Under the pieces are notes generated by a model. That model was not told the origin of the DNA. It searched no databases and saw nothing but the letters and a program-made list of their open reading frames with translations. From Banduia mediterranea (GTDB lineage Bacteria; Pseudomonadota; Gammaproteobacteria; Nevskiales; Nevskiaceae), in the NCBI RefSeq assembly GCF_031846245.1, contig NZ_JAVRIC010000018.1:1-64000 (forward strand): DNA of 64,000 nt, given 5' to 3'. This document shows, piece by piece, positions 1-8,494 of this stretch. A program made the translations under genes and the position numbers. Numbering within the stretch: the stretch's first letter is position 1; every line of letters begins with the position of its first letter.

Positions 1-36
1 GGGGTCGTGCCCGGATAAGGGTAAAATTGGGTCATA
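1..36 (+). repeat. Left terminal inverted repeat
   Basis: Bases 1-36 match the reverse complement of 39388-39423 at 35 of 36 positions; the only mismatch is at position 18 (A here, C in the right copy). It begins with GGGG as Tn3-family ends do. The match stops at base 37, 24 bp before the stop codon of the tnpT-like gene. Confidence 0.95.
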
Positions 37-60
37 AGCCTCAAACAAGGCTTACGCGTC

Positions 61-1068
61 TCACTTCTTGCCCTGTTTCTTCCGAGGCGTTGCTGGCGAC
101 TTCCGTTCGTCCAGCAGCGTACTGATACGCGACTCGGCGGTGATAGCCCGAGTTTCGAGCGACTGCATCGCCGTTCCCAAACCTTCCAATTGCCCGCGAG
201 CTGCGGCCAGTTCGATGGCCATGCGATCGCGATCCGCGACAGCCGCGGCCAATGCCCCCAAGCGGGTATCACGCTCGGCCAGTTCACGACGGTGATGTCC
301 TGCTTCGGTGCGCAGCTCCGCCAAACTGGCTTGTTGTCGCTCCAGTCGTTCTCGCGTTTTGACCATCTGCTGTTCTGCGCGCCGCTGGCCTTCGCGAGCT
401 GTATCGATCTCCTGCAGCATGCGGGCTTGGGCGGCCTCCAGCCGCTCGTTCGCTGTATCACGTTCGACCTGAAAAGCCGCATCCCGGCTCGCAATCACGG
501 CTTGGAATTCTTCGGCCTGGTCAGTTTGCGCTTGACGGATGCGTTCGATCTGTTCGGCGGTGTCGGTCTGGAGTGCGATGAGTTTCTGCTGCAGTGCCTG
601 GCCATCCTGAAGCGCTTGATTCTTCGCGGTGGCCTCGAACTCCACTCGCGTTTGCAGCGTGGTGATCTGCTGTCGAAGTGTTTCGCACTGTTCGGTCAGT
701 GTCGTTGAGGTCGCCAATGCGTCGTCGCGCGCCTGCGTAACCGTAGCGTGCTGCTGCTCCGCATCTGCCACGGCAGCTTCCAAAGTGCTCCGCTGTTCGG
801 CGAACACCACCTCGCCCTGTTCGACGGCCACCACCCACAGGGCACGCATGGCGTCGGCCACAGCAGCCGGGAGATCAGCACCGAGCGCATCGGCCTTCGT
901 ACGTTCGTCCTTCCACTGCTTCAGCTCGTCATTGATCGTCGTACGGCTGCCTTGCTGGATGACGGCGTAGATCTGGTCGACGGTGATTTCGTGCGGCCGC
1001 TTCGCACCGGCAACGAGTTGGGCGGCGGCTTCACGGGTACGCTGACGGGTATCGCTGACACGGCTCAT
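61..1068 (-). CDS. tnpT: TnpT-like cointegrate resolution protein (KfrA-type N-terminus, coiled coil)
   Basis: The 335-residue protein has an N-terminal DNA-binding region of the KfrA type (roughly residues 1-110, including EITVDQIYAVIQQGSRTTIN). A long Ala/Gln/Glu/Arg-rich coiled coil follows to a basic tail (PRKKQGKK). In Tn4651-like transposons TnpT is a DNA-binding partner of the TnpS recombinase in resolving cointegrates. The divergent TnpS-like gene next door supports that role; KfrA-type plasmid proteins are the alternative family. The start at 1068 (MSRVSDTRQ) is preferred over the upstream ATG at 1125, because the extra 19 residues do not resemble the family. Confidence 0.75.
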   Translation of the reverse strand: MSRVSDTRQRTREAAAQLVAGAKRPHEITVDQIYAVIQQGSRTTINDELKQWKDERTKADALGADLPAAVADAMRALWVVAVEQGEVVFAEQRSTLEAAVADAEQQHATVTQARDDALATSTTLTEQCETLRQQITTLQTRVEFEATAKNQALQDGQALQQKLIALQTDTAEQIERIRQAQTDQAEEFQAVIASRDAAFQVERDTANERLEAAQARMLQEIDTAREGQRRAEQQMVKTRERLERQQASLAELRTEAGHHRRELAERDTRLGALAAAVADRDRMAIELAAARGQLEGLGTAMQSLETRAITAESRISTLLDERKSPATPRKKQGKK

Positions 1069-1236
1069 GGCAAATTCCCAGTCGCTCGGAGGGTCAATTT
1101 CGAAGGATAAGAGAATGTATATCATAGTATTACGTTATATACGTAATGATTAAATCAAGAAATTTACGATAACTCCTATAATCGAAAGTCTTTTGGCAGT
1201 ACGCTGTGTTTTCCGTGGCGTCGGACATCGGAAAGC
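1069..1236. promoter_or_regulatory. Divergent promoter region and candidate resolution site (rst-like)
   Basis: The 168-bp spacer between the divergent resolution genes is much more AT-rich than its surroundings. It contains a perfect 7-bp inverted repeat, ATTACGT-TATAT-ACGTAAT, at 1129-1147; two short arms around a 5-bp centre is the form of a tyrosine-recombinase core site. In Tn4651 the rst site lies between tnpS and tnpT, so position and structure agree. Both genes probably also have their promoters here. Confidence 0.6.
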
Positions 1237-2400
1237 ATGACTGAGCCTGCAGTGAGCCTTTTGGCGTTGCCCCCAACCTTGCCAGCCGCCCTGTCGGGAG
1301 GTGCCGGCACCAACCGCGCACCGGCCAGCGTGGCGCGGCAGATCGCGGCCAACGACGACGTGGCCGCGATCGGCCTGTGGCTGGCCGAATATCACGACTC
1401 GCCGCATACCTTTCGCAGTTACCGCAAGGAGGCTGAGCGACTGTTGCTCTGGGCCACGCAGGTGCGCGGCAAGCCGGTGTCCAGCCTGACGCGAGAGGAT
1501 GTGATCGCTTATGAGGCGTTTCTTGCCCAGCCACCGGCGACCTGGTGCGACGCCGGTCTCGCCCGTCGCGGTGAGCATCGGCGACTGTTCGTCGGGCCGT
1601 TGGCCGAGCGCAGCCGCCGCCAAGCCCTGGGCATCCTGGCGGGACTGTTCAATTACCTCGTGCGCGCTGGGTATCTTGCGGGCAGCCCGTTCGTCCTGCA
1701 GCGCCGACGGGCACGCCGCGGCACCCGCCGCACGATCGAACGCTACTTGGACCGTGCCCTCTGGGAAGAGGTGCTCCGCATCGTCGACGGCTGGCCACAG
1801 ACAACCGCGCGGGAACGGCAGCGCTACGAACGCGTTCGCTGGGTGCTTCGTTTCCTCTATGAAACCGCCCTGCGGGCCGCCGAAGCGGCCGCTGCCGACG
1901 AAGGGGATTTCCAACCTATCCGGGGACGATGGTGGCTGCATACCGTGGGCAAAGGCGGCGTCGAGGGCACGATTCCCCTGAGCAACGGTCTCATGGAGGA
2001 CTTCGCCCGCTATCGGCGCTTCCACGGGCTGCCGGCGTTGCCCGCTAGCGACGGCAAAACCCCGGCCATTCTTGGCATCGCCGGACGGTCTTCCCCGCTG
2101 ACGCCCACCGCGGTCTACCAGATCGTCAAGGACAGCTTCCGGCGCGTGGCCGAGACGCTGCAACGCCAGGATGAGATCAAAGCCACGCGGGTACGTCGCG
2201 CATCGACGCATTGGCTGCGGCATACGGCCGCCACGCACCAGGCCGAGGACGGTACGCCCATCCATCATATCCAGCAGAATCTGCGTCACAGCTCCATTGG
2301 TACGACCTCGATCTACCTTCACGCCGAAGAGGATGCACGCCATGCCAGCACCACGAAAACACGCATCGAACCATCGGTGCCCCACGGAGACGCGTCATGA
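1237..2400 (+). CDS. tnpS: TnpS-like tyrosine recombinase (cointegrate resolvase)
   Basis: The 387-residue protein is a phage-integrase-family tyrosine recombinase. An N-terminal SAM-like core-binding domain (around residues 45-150, with HTFRSYRKEAERLLLW) precedes the catalytic domain. Visible catalytic residues are Arg213 (ETALRAAE), His325-x-x-Arg328 (HWLRHTAATH), His351 (LRHSSIGTTS) and the nucleophile Tyr360. Beside a TnpT-like gene and a palindromic AT-rich spacer it most likely resolves transposition cointegrates. Its stop overlaps the next start by four bases (ATGA). Confidence 0.85.
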   Translation: MTEPAVSLLALPPTLPAALSGGAGTNRAPASVARQIAANDDVAAIGLWLAEYHDSPHTFRSYRKEAERLLLWATQVRGKPVSSLTREDVIAYEAFLAQPPATWCDAGLARRGEHRRLFVGPLAERSRRQALGILAGLFNYLVRAGYLAGSPFVLQRRRARRGTRRTIERYLDRALWEEVLRIVDGWPQTTARERQRYERVRWVLRFLYETALRAAEAAAADEGDFQPIRGRWWLHTVGKGGVEGTIPLSNGLMEDFARYRRFHGLPALPASDGKTPAILGIAGRSSPLTPTAVYQIVKDSFRRVAETLQRQDEIKATRVRRASTHWLRHTAATHQAEDGTPIHHIQQNLRHSSIGTTSIYLHAEEDARHASTTKTRIEPSVPHGDAS

Positions 2401-2705
2401 CTGATCCCGACGATCGCTTTGGCATGCCGGACAGTGCGTTCCAGGCCGCCCGGGAAAGCCACGGCTTGAATAGCCCGGTTTTCCGTGCGGGTATGTATGT
2501 CCCGACCCGGCAGGAAGTAGCGACCCTTTCTGCCGCGAAACTCCTCCCGATCGTGATCGATTGGATGTGGGAAAGTCCGTCGGAGCTGATTCCGAATAAC
2601 GATCAGGTTGCGGACCTGCGCGCCATCCTTCTGGCACGCCCCGATGCCACCCAGCTCGAGGTGCGCGAGCTCATCGTGGCCTGTGAGGATTATTTGAAAG
2701 TGTAA
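2397..2705 (+). CDS. Hypothetical protein translationally coupled to tnpS
   Basis: This 102-residue protein starts MTDPDDRFGMPDSAFQAARE at an ATG overlapping the tnpS stop (ATGA), so the two are probably cotranslated. It is acidic, has no signal peptide or membrane segment, and I recognise no domain. Its coupling to the recombinase suggests a transposon-maintenance role rather than metal resistance, but that is inference. The reading frame stays open upstream; the overlapping start is preferred because the upstream extension is only the shadow of tnpS. Confidence 0.6.
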   Translation: MTDPDDRFGMPDSAFQAARESHGLNSPVFRAGMYVPTRQEVATLSAAKLLPIVIDWMWESPSELIPNNDQVADLRAILLARPDATQLEVRELIVACEDYLKV

Positions 2706-2799
2706 TGGCTGGGTCCGGGCTGGAATTTCAACTTCCGTACACACGTATGGGCCCACGCTTCCACTGTTGCGTCTGGCAACTCATCGTTGGGACAGTCAC

Positions 2800-3129
2800 A
2801 TGACTATTTCACGCAAATCGCTATGTTCGACGCTTGGCGCTCTGGCGCTGGCTTTGGCCTTCAGTTGCATCGCCGTGGCCCAGGACAGCACGCCCACAAG
2901 TGGCATGGACAAGATGGGTGCGATGCACTCGGATATGAAGGGCATGCACGGCAACATGATGGGCATGCATCAGATGCCGGCGACCGTGACGGCGGCCGAT
3001 GCCAAGACCGGTATGGTCGACGTGACTACCGAAGACATGGCTTTGAAGGTGCATTTTCCACCGTCCGCCATGGCCAGCCTGAAAGCCGGTGACAAGATCA
3101 CGTTGCATATGGGTTTCAGCAAGCCGTGA
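2800..3129 (+). CDS. Small periplasmic Met/His-rich copper-binding protein (CusF-like fold possible)
   Basis: The 109-residue precursor has a clear signal peptide (MTISRKSLCSTLGALALALA, cleaved after AVA). A Met/His-rich stretch follows, with repeated GMH, MGMH and DMKGMH. The C-terminal half (VTAADAKTGMVDVTTEDMAL through LKAGDKITLHMGF) looks like the small beta-barrel of CusF-type copper chaperones. It opens the copper block ahead of copL and probably binds Cu(I) in the periplasm. The ATG at 2800 is chosen because the signal peptide begins there. Confidence 0.65.
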   Translation: MTISRKSLCSTLGALALALAFSCIAVAQDSTPTSGMDKMGAMHSDMKGMHGNMMGMHQMPATVTAADAKTGMVDVTTEDMALKVHFPPSAMASLKAGDKITLHMGFSKP

Positions 3130-3152
3130 GGCCCCTGAACCCACCTCCAGAG

Positions 3153-3180
3153 TTGAGGGTGTCGGATCACACGGGTAAGC
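3153..3180 (+). promoter_or_regulatory. Sigma-70-type promoter of copL; predicted transcript is leaderless
   Basis: TTGAGG (3153-3158) and TAAGCT (3175-3180) are separated by 17 bp. The expected transcription start, about seven bases past the -10, falls at 3187-3188, on the copL ATG itself. The cus and czc leader genes show the same geometry. Confidence 0.55.
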
Positions 3181-3187
3181 TCGCCCC

Positions 3188-3592
3188 ATGACCTTCTCGC
3201 TGCGTCTGCTCGCTCGTTCACGTCGTCTTCGGGCGATGGGTATGCTGGCGTGGCTGATGCTGGTCATCAACTCATTGGCCGCTGCACCGATGGGCATGAC
3301 GGGAGGTCCTCACTCCCATCCCATGCACGCAACGGTCGCGGCGGTCAGTGAACACTGTCACCACCATGTGGCCGTCAAGGCATCCCGATCCTGTTGCGAC
3401 GATCAGGCCGGTTGCTGCGGTGGCATGACGGGACACACCTGCAATTGTGCCGCGATGTGCAGTACCGCGTTGCCACCCGGACCAGCAGTTGCCCTGATCT
3501 CGACTGCGATCACCGCCCGCTACGCCTTGCCGCTGCCCAGCAGCGCGCCTTCGTTGAATACCGCCCCTCCGTTGCGACCACCGGCGGTCTGA
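3188..3592 (+). CDS. copL: CopL-type Cys/His-rich secreted leader protein of the cop operon
   Basis: This 134-residue protein has a twin-basic N-terminus and a hydrophobic segment (around residues 17-33). A metal-ligand cluster follows, rich in His, Met and Cys (EHCHHHV, SCCDDQAGCCGG, HTCNCAAMC). It ends NTAPPLRPPAV. CopL precedes copAB in Xanthomonas and is reported to be needed for copper-induced copAB expression; position and composition here match. Its start lies at the predicted transcription start, so its mRNA may be leaderless. The six bases directly after its stop codon are complementary to the copA ribosome-binding site, suggesting that translation of copL controls copA. Confidence 0.75.
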   Translation: MTFSLRLLARSRRLRAMGMLAWLMLVINSLAAAPMGMTGGPHSHPMHATVAAVSEHCHHHVAVKASRSCCDDQAGCCGGMTGHTCNCAAMCSTALPPGPAVALISTAITARYALPLPSSAPSLNTAPPLRPPAV

Positions 3593-3701
3593 CTCTCCCT
3601 CGTTGCTAATGAGCTTTGCGTTCGATCGTCGCGTGTCGGCGATCGCAAGCAATCGGCTGTGATCGGTATCGGTAATGTTCGATATCACCTGCCTTGGAGA
3701 G
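3593..3701 (+). promoter_or_regulatory. Complementary arms linking the copL stop to the copA Shine-Dalgarno
   Basis: CTCTCC (3593-3598) begins at the base after the copL stop codon and is the exact complement of GGAGAG (3696-3701), the copA ribosome-binding site five bases before its ATG. Pairing would hide the site until a ribosome reaches the end of copL. Six pairs across about 100 bases is weak alone; it gains weight from the cus and czc equivalents. Confidence 0.4.
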
Positions 3702-3706
3702 ATCCC

Positions 3707-5494
3707 ATGAACTTGTTTTCCCCGCCCCCGGCGGATCTGTCGCGGCGTCGTTTCGTGCAAGGCGTGGCCATCGGCGGTGCCGTAGCCGGCCTGGGCCTGC
3801 TGCGTCCTTCGAATGCCTGGGCGCTGACCAGCCCCGGCCAGCCCACCGTGCTGAGCGGCACCGATTTCGCACTCGATATTGCCGAAACACCGGTCAACTA
3901 CACCGGCGCCACGCGTCTGGCGACCACCGTCAATGGCGGCATCCCGGGTCCAATTCTGCGCTGGAAGGAAGGCACTACGGTGAACCTTCGAGTGACCAAC
4001 CGGTTACGCGTGCCGACCTCGATCCATTGGCACGGCATCATCCTGCCGTTCCAGGAAGATGGGGTGCCGGGTATCAGCTTCGACGGCATCGCTCCCGGCG
4101 AAACCTTTCTCTACCAGTTCAAGGTGCGCCAGAGCGGTACCTATTGGTACCACTCGCACTCGGGCTTCCAGGAACAGACGGGTTTGTATGGCCCGTTGGT
4201 GATCGAACCGGCCAGCCCGGATCGCCATCCGACCGATCGCGATTACGTGGTGATGCTCAACGACTGGACCGATGAAAATCCCGAGCGCATCTACGCCAAG
4301 CTAAAGAAGCAGAGCGACTACTACAACTTCGCCCAGCCCACGGTGCCGGATTTCTTTCGCGATGTGCGCGAGAAGGGGCTGGGCCAGGCCTTGGCCATGC
4401 GCAAGATGTGGAACGAGATGCGCATGAACCCGACCGATTTCGGCGACGTCTCCGGCTACACCTACACCTACCTGATGAACGGTGCGGCGCCGGCGGGCAA
4501 CTGGACCGGCATCTTCAAACCCGGCGAGAAGATCCGGTTGCGCTTCATCAACGGATCGGCGCAGACGATCTTCGACGTGCGCATTCCGGGCCTGAAGATG
4601 ACGGTGATCTCGGCCGATGGCCAGGACGTCGAGCCGGTGTCGGTCGACGAATTTCGCATCTCGGTGGCCGAAACCTACGACGTGATGGTCGAGCCGCAGG
4701 ACGAGCGCGCGTACACGCTGTTCGCCCAGTCGATCGATCGCAGCGGCTACGCTCGCGGCACGCTGGCGCCGCGCGCCGGCATGGAAGCAGACGTGCCCAA
4801 GCCCGATCCCATTCAGTGGCTGGCCATGCAGGACATGATGGGTGCGATGGCGATGGGTGATGCCGGTCACGGGAACATGCAAGGCATGTCGGGCATGAGC
4901 GGCATGCAGGGCATGCAGGGCATGGCCGGCATGGATCACGGTGCGATGCCGGGCATGGCACCTGCGCCAGCGCCTGTGGTGCGCCACGCCCGCACCGAAT
5001 ACGGCCCCGGCGTGGACATGCATGTGGACATGCCGCGTACCAACCTCGACGACCCGGGCATCGGCCTGCGCGACAACGGTCGACGCGTGCTGACTTACGC
5101 CGACCTGCACACCATCGGCGGACCGATCGACGCGCGCGAACCCAGCCGGGAGATCGAGCTGCACTTGACCGGCAATATGGATCGCTTCATCTGGTCGTTC
5201 GATGGCGTGAAGTTTTCCGACGCCAAGCCGGTGCATTTCAACAGCGGCGAACGGCTGCGCATCGTGCTGGTCAACGACACCATGATGAACCATCCGATCC
5301 ACCTGCACGGCATGTGGAGCGAGATGGAGAATCCCGAAGGCCAGTTCCAGGTACGCAAGCACACCATCAACGTGCAGCCGGCGCAGCGCATCACCTATGC
5401 GGTGTCGGCCGACAACCCCGGTCGGTGGGCCTACCACTGCCACCTGCTGTATCACATGGAAGCGGGCATGTTCCGCGAAGTGGTGGTGTCATGA
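3707..5494 (+). CDS. copA: CopA-type periplasmic multicopper oxidase
   Basis: The 595-residue copper-resistance oxidase (PcoA/CopA family) starts with a Tat signal (SRRRFVQGVAIGG) and therefore should be exported folded. Its four copper-ligand motifs are present: HWHG (about residue 107), YWYHSHSGFQ (about 145), HPIHLHGM (about 528) and HCHLLYHMEAGMF (about 576). A Met-rich insert around residues 370-420 (repeats of GMSGM, GMQGM and MDHG) is typical of copper-storing CopA. It oxidises Cu(I) in the periplasm. The start at 3707 is favoured by the Tat signal and GGAGAG five bases upstream. The stop overlaps copB by ATGA. Confidence 0.93.
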   Translation: MNLFSPPPADLSRRRFVQGVAIGGAVAGLGLLRPSNAWALTSPGQPTVLSGTDFALDIAETPVNYTGATRLATTVNGGIPGPILRWKEGTTVNLRVTNRLRVPTSIHWHGIILPFQEDGVPGISFDGIAPGETFLYQFKVRQSGTYWYHSHSGFQEQTGLYGPLVIEPASPDRHPTDRDYVVMLNDWTDENPERIYAKLKKQSDYYNFAQPTVPDFFRDVREKGLGQALAMRKMWNEMRMNPTDFGDVSGYTYTYLMNGAAPAGNWTGIFKPGEKIRLRFINGSAQTIFDVRIPGLKMTVISADGQDVEPVSVDEFRISVAETYDVMVEPQDERAYTLFAQSIDRSGYARGTLAPRAGMEADVPKPDPIQWLAMQDMMGAMAMGDAGHGNMQGMSGMSGMQGMQGMAGMDHGAMPGMAPAPAPVVRHARTEYGPGVDMHVDMPRTNLDDPGIGLRDNGRRVLTYADLHTIGGPIDAREPSREIELHLTGNMDRFIWSFDGVKFSDAKPVHFNSGERLRIVLVNDTMMNHPIHLHGMWSEMENPEGQFQVRKHTINVQPAQRITYAVSADNPGRWAYHCHLLYHMEAGMFREVVVS

Positions 5495-6774
5495 AAATGA
5501 ATCGCCGCAGCACCTCAGTCGTCCCGCTGCGTTCCGCGTTGCTGGCCGCAATATTGCTGGCGTTGCCACCGGTGGTCACGGCGCAGAGTGCACCCGCGTC
5601 CAGCAGCACATCGTCGATGGACATGAGCTCCATGCCAGGCATGGATCACGGCAGCATGTCCGGTATGGCCATGCCGGCTGCTGCGAGCAGCACGGCGAAG
5701 CCGGCAACGAAACCGCCTGCCAAGAAAGCCAGGAAGAAACCCGTCGCAGCCCCGCCGACGCCGGCTTCCCACAACATGGATGGCATGAAGGGCATGGATC
5801 ACAGCAGCATGCCTGGCATGGATCACCGCGCGATGTCGGACATGCCCACGCCCGCCAAACCTGCCGCATCGGCAGCACCCGCCGGCGACATGTCGGGGAT
5901 GGATCACTCGTCGATGCCCGGCATGAGCCCGGAAGCGATGCAGGGGATGGACCACAGCGGCATGGCCGGTATGGATCACGGCGCGATGCCGAAGAAGGAT
6001 CAAGGCGACATGACCGGCATGGGTGCGATGCCGGGCATGACGATGGGCCCGATGCAGGGCGGGAGTCCGCCAGCGAATGCGCGCAGCTCCGACTACTCCG
6101 ACGGCGTCGGCTACGGCTCCATGAAAGGCATGGACATGGCCGACAACGCACCGCTGGGCAGGCTGTTGATCGACCAGTTGGAAGCCTTCCACGGCCGCGA
6201 TGCCAACGGCCAGAGTTGGGAAGCCGAAGGCTGGTACGGCAACGACGAGAACAAGCTGTGGGTACGCACTGAAGGCGAGCGCAGCCGCGGCAAGCTGGAA
6301 GACGGCGACCTCGAAGCGTTTTGGAACCACAACATCGCCACGTTCTGGAGCACTCAGCTGGGTGGCCGCCAAGACTTGGGCGAAGGCCCCAAGCGCACGT
6401 GGGCGGCCTTTGGCGTGCAGGGCCTGGCACCGTACTGGTTCGAGGTGGAAGCGACGGGTTACGTCGGGGCTTCCGGTCGTACAGCCGCGCGTCTGCGCGC
6501 CGAATACGAAATGCTCTTCACCCAGCGCCTGATCCTGCAGCCGGAAGCGGAGATCAACCTGTACGGCAAGAACGATCCGCAACGCCGGATCGGTAGCGGC
6601 GTGTCCGACATTCAGTTCGGCTTGCGTCTGCGCTACGAGATCCGTCGTCAGTTCGCGCCGTACATCGGCGTGAACTGGGTGCGTCGCATCGGCACCACCG
6701 CCGACTACGCGCGGCAGGATCATCAACCCGTTCTCGACCGGCAGATCGTGGCCGGCGTTCGCATCTGGTTTTAA
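5491..6774 (+). CDS. copB: CopB outer-membrane copper resistance protein
   Basis: The 427-residue protein begins with a signal peptide (through VVTAQS). The next 160 or so residues hold many repeats of the types MDHSSMPGM, MSGMDHSS and GMDHGAM, interrupted by a Lys/Ala/Pro-rich linker (KPPAKKARKKP). From about residue 205 the CopB/PcoB beta-barrel domain begins and ends in an aromatic residue (GVRIWF), as outer-membrane proteins do. It works with CopA in sequestering or exporting copper. Translation is coupled to copA through ATGA. Confidence 0.9.
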   Translation: MKMNRRSTSVVPLRSALLAAILLALPPVVTAQSAPASSSTSSMDMSSMPGMDHGSMSGMAMPAAASSTAKPATKPPAKKARKKPVAAPPTPASHNMDGMKGMDHSSMPGMDHRAMSDMPTPAKPAASAAPAGDMSGMDHSSMPGMSPEAMQGMDHSGMAGMDHGAMPKKDQGDMTGMGAMPGMTMGPMQGGSPPANARSSDYSDGVGYGSMKGMDMADNAPLGRLLIDQLEAFHGRDANGQSWEAEGWYGNDENKLWVRTEGERSRGKLEDGDLEAFWNHNIATFWSTQLGGRQDLGEGPKRTWAAFGVQGLAPYWFEVEATGYVGASGRTAARLRAEYEMLFTQRLILQPEAEINLYGKNDPQRRIGSGVSDIQFGLRLRYEIRRQFAPYIGVNWVRRIGTTADYARQDHQPVLDRQIVAGVRIWF

Positions 6775-6785
6775 GGGGAAACATC

Positions 6786-7895
6786 ATGAAACAGCACATC
6801 AAGCATCACAGCATCACCGTCGCCGTTGTTCTTGGCGTCCTTGCCATCGGTGCAGGCGTGTTCGTGTACTCCGGCCTCTACAACATCGGGGCCGACGATC
6901 ACCACACCAAGCCGGTCTTCGCGGTCATGCAGACCCTGCGCGAGCGCTCCATTCATGTCCGCTCGGAAGACCTCACGGTTCCGGATCTCAACGATCCCCA
7001 GCTGATCCTGAAAGGGGCCGGCCAGTACGCGGCTATGTGTACCCAGTGCCACCTCAAGCCGGGCATGAAGGACTCGGAGCTTCGCCCCGGACTGTACCCG
7101 CAGCCACCGAATCTGTCACAGACGCGGGTCGATCCGAAGGACGCGTTCTGGATCATCAAGCACGGCATCAAGATGAGCGCGATGCCGGCATGGGGTGGCA
7201 GTCACGACGATCCCACCATCTGGAGCATGGTCGCGTTCCTGCAGAAGCTGCCGGCCATGACGCCGGAGCAATACAAGGACATGGTGGCGAAGGCGCCGCC
7301 GGATGAAGACATGGACATGGGCGACGAAGGCGGCCATAGCCACGGTGGGGCTGCTGACGAGGACGCTCACGGTGCTGCCGACATGAAAGACATGGTCATG
7401 TCCGGCGAGGCCGGTCACAGCCATGGCGCCGCTCCAGAGGATAGCCATGATCATGCGTCGACCACCGCGCCTGCAGCCGAAACCCCGCTGTCGCTGGATG
7501 GAATGAAGCCAAAGGCGGCACCAGAGGCCGAAGCTGTGGCACAGGCGTTCCACACGGCCTTGCAGCATGGCGATCGAACGGCGGTGCTTGCCCTGCTGGC
7601 ACCTGATGTCACCATCAGCGAAGGCGGGCATACCCAGACGCGTGACGACTACGCGAACGGCCATCTCGGCGAGGACATCGCGTTCCTGAAGAGCGCGAGG
7701 ATCACACCCGTCTCGCTCGGTTCGATGCCGATGGGCGACACCGCGATGGTCGGCAGCGAGAGCGACATCCAAGCCATGGTCAAGGGCAAGCCGACCATGT
7801 TGCGCAGCCGCGAACTGCTCAATCTCAAGAAGGACGGCAAAGACTGGAAGATCGTCTCGATCCAGTGGCAATCCGCACCGGTATCGGGAGAATGA
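6786..7895 (+). CDS. Membrane-anchored cytochrome c with C-terminal SnoaL-like domain
   Basis: The 369-residue protein has an N-terminal membrane anchor (HSITVAVVLGVLAIGAGVFV). A class I cytochrome c domain with the haem motif CTQCH (around residue 84) and a likely Met ligand (KMSAMPAWG) follows. A His/Asp/Met-rich linker (EDMDMGDEGGHSHGG and HSHGAAPEDSHDH) leads to a C-terminal SnoaL/NTF2-like domain from about residue 250. Eleven bases separate it from copB, so it is in the cop operon. It probably accepts or passes electrons linked to periplasmic Cu(I) oxidation; the fusion with a SnoaL fold is unusual and its purpose unknown. Confidence 0.75.
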   Translation: MKQHIKHHSITVAVVLGVLAIGAGVFVYSGLYNIGADDHHTKPVFAVMQTLRERSIHVRSEDLTVPDLNDPQLILKGAGQYAAMCTQCHLKPGMKDSELRPGLYPQPPNLSQTRVDPKDAFWIIKHGIKMSAMPAWGGSHDDPTIWSMVAFLQKLPAMTPEQYKDMVAKAPPDEDMDMGDEGGHSHGGAADEDAHGAADMKDMVMSGEAGHSHGAAPEDSHDHASTTAPAAETPLSLDGMKPKAAPEAEAVAQAFHTALQHGDRTAVLALLAPDVTISEGGHTQTRDDYANGHLGEDIAFLKSARITPVSLGSMPMGDTAMVGSESDIQAMVKGKPTMLRSRELLNLKKDGKDWKIVSIQWQSAPVSGE

Positions 7896-8449
7896 CCGTG
7901 AAGCGAATGAGCATCTCAGCCATGAATGCAAGAAACGTTTTGTTCGCAGCCATCTCCGTTGTTTCCTTCAGCGCGCTTGGTGCCTGCACCTACCCCGTCG
8001 ATGCGCAGTCCAGCCAGCCATCCTCCGCGACAATCCATGCCGCAACAGCAAGCTCACCGGCCGCATCGCTTCCAGTCATGCTGGTGCACAAAAGCGCTAC
8101 GTGTGGATGTTGCGGCGCGTGGGTCGACCATATGCGTGCCGCGGGCTTCAACGTCGACGTGCGCGATGTCGACGACCTCGATTCGGTGAAGAGTCAGGTC
8201 GGCATTCCGTTCGGCAAAGGGTCATGCCATACCGCCGAAGTGGGCGGCTATTTTGTCGAAGGCCATGTGCCGGCGCCGGACATCAAGCGGCTCCTGGCTG
8301 AAAAGCCCGATGCCAAGGGCCTCGTCGTGCCGGGCATGCCGGCCGGTTCGCCGGGCATGGAGATGCCCGATGGCCGCGTCCAGCCTTACGTGGTTGAGCT
8401 GGTCGGCCGCGACGGCACGACGTCCGACTTCGCCCGCCACGGACACTGA
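7892..8449 (+). CDS. DUF411 metal-binding lipoprotein
   Basis: The 185-residue protein has a lipoprotein signal ending in LGAC (lipobox). The DUF411 domain follows, with HKSATCGCCGAWVDHM and a later Cys (GKGSCHTAEV), in the thioredoxin-like arrangement seen in copper-associated DUF411 proteins. It ends in a Met-rich stretch (PGMPAGSPGMEMPDG). The ATG at 7892 overlaps the preceding stop (ATGA); in-frame ATGs at 7907 and 7922 would still keep the lipobox. A periplasmic copper-binding role follows from family and operon. Confidence 0.8.
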   Translation: MTVKRMSISAMNARNVLFAAISVVSFSALGACTYPVDAQSSQPSSATIHAATASSPAASLPVMLVHKSATCGCCGAWVDHMRAAGFNVDVRDVDDLDSVKSQVGIPFGKGSCHTAEVGGYFVEGHVPAPDIKRLLAEKPDAKGLVVPGMPAGSPGMEMPDGRVQPYVVELVGRDGTTSDFARHGH

Positions 8450-8494
8450 CACGTCGATCAACGTCAAGCCATTGCCATCGTCATGGGAGGATGC

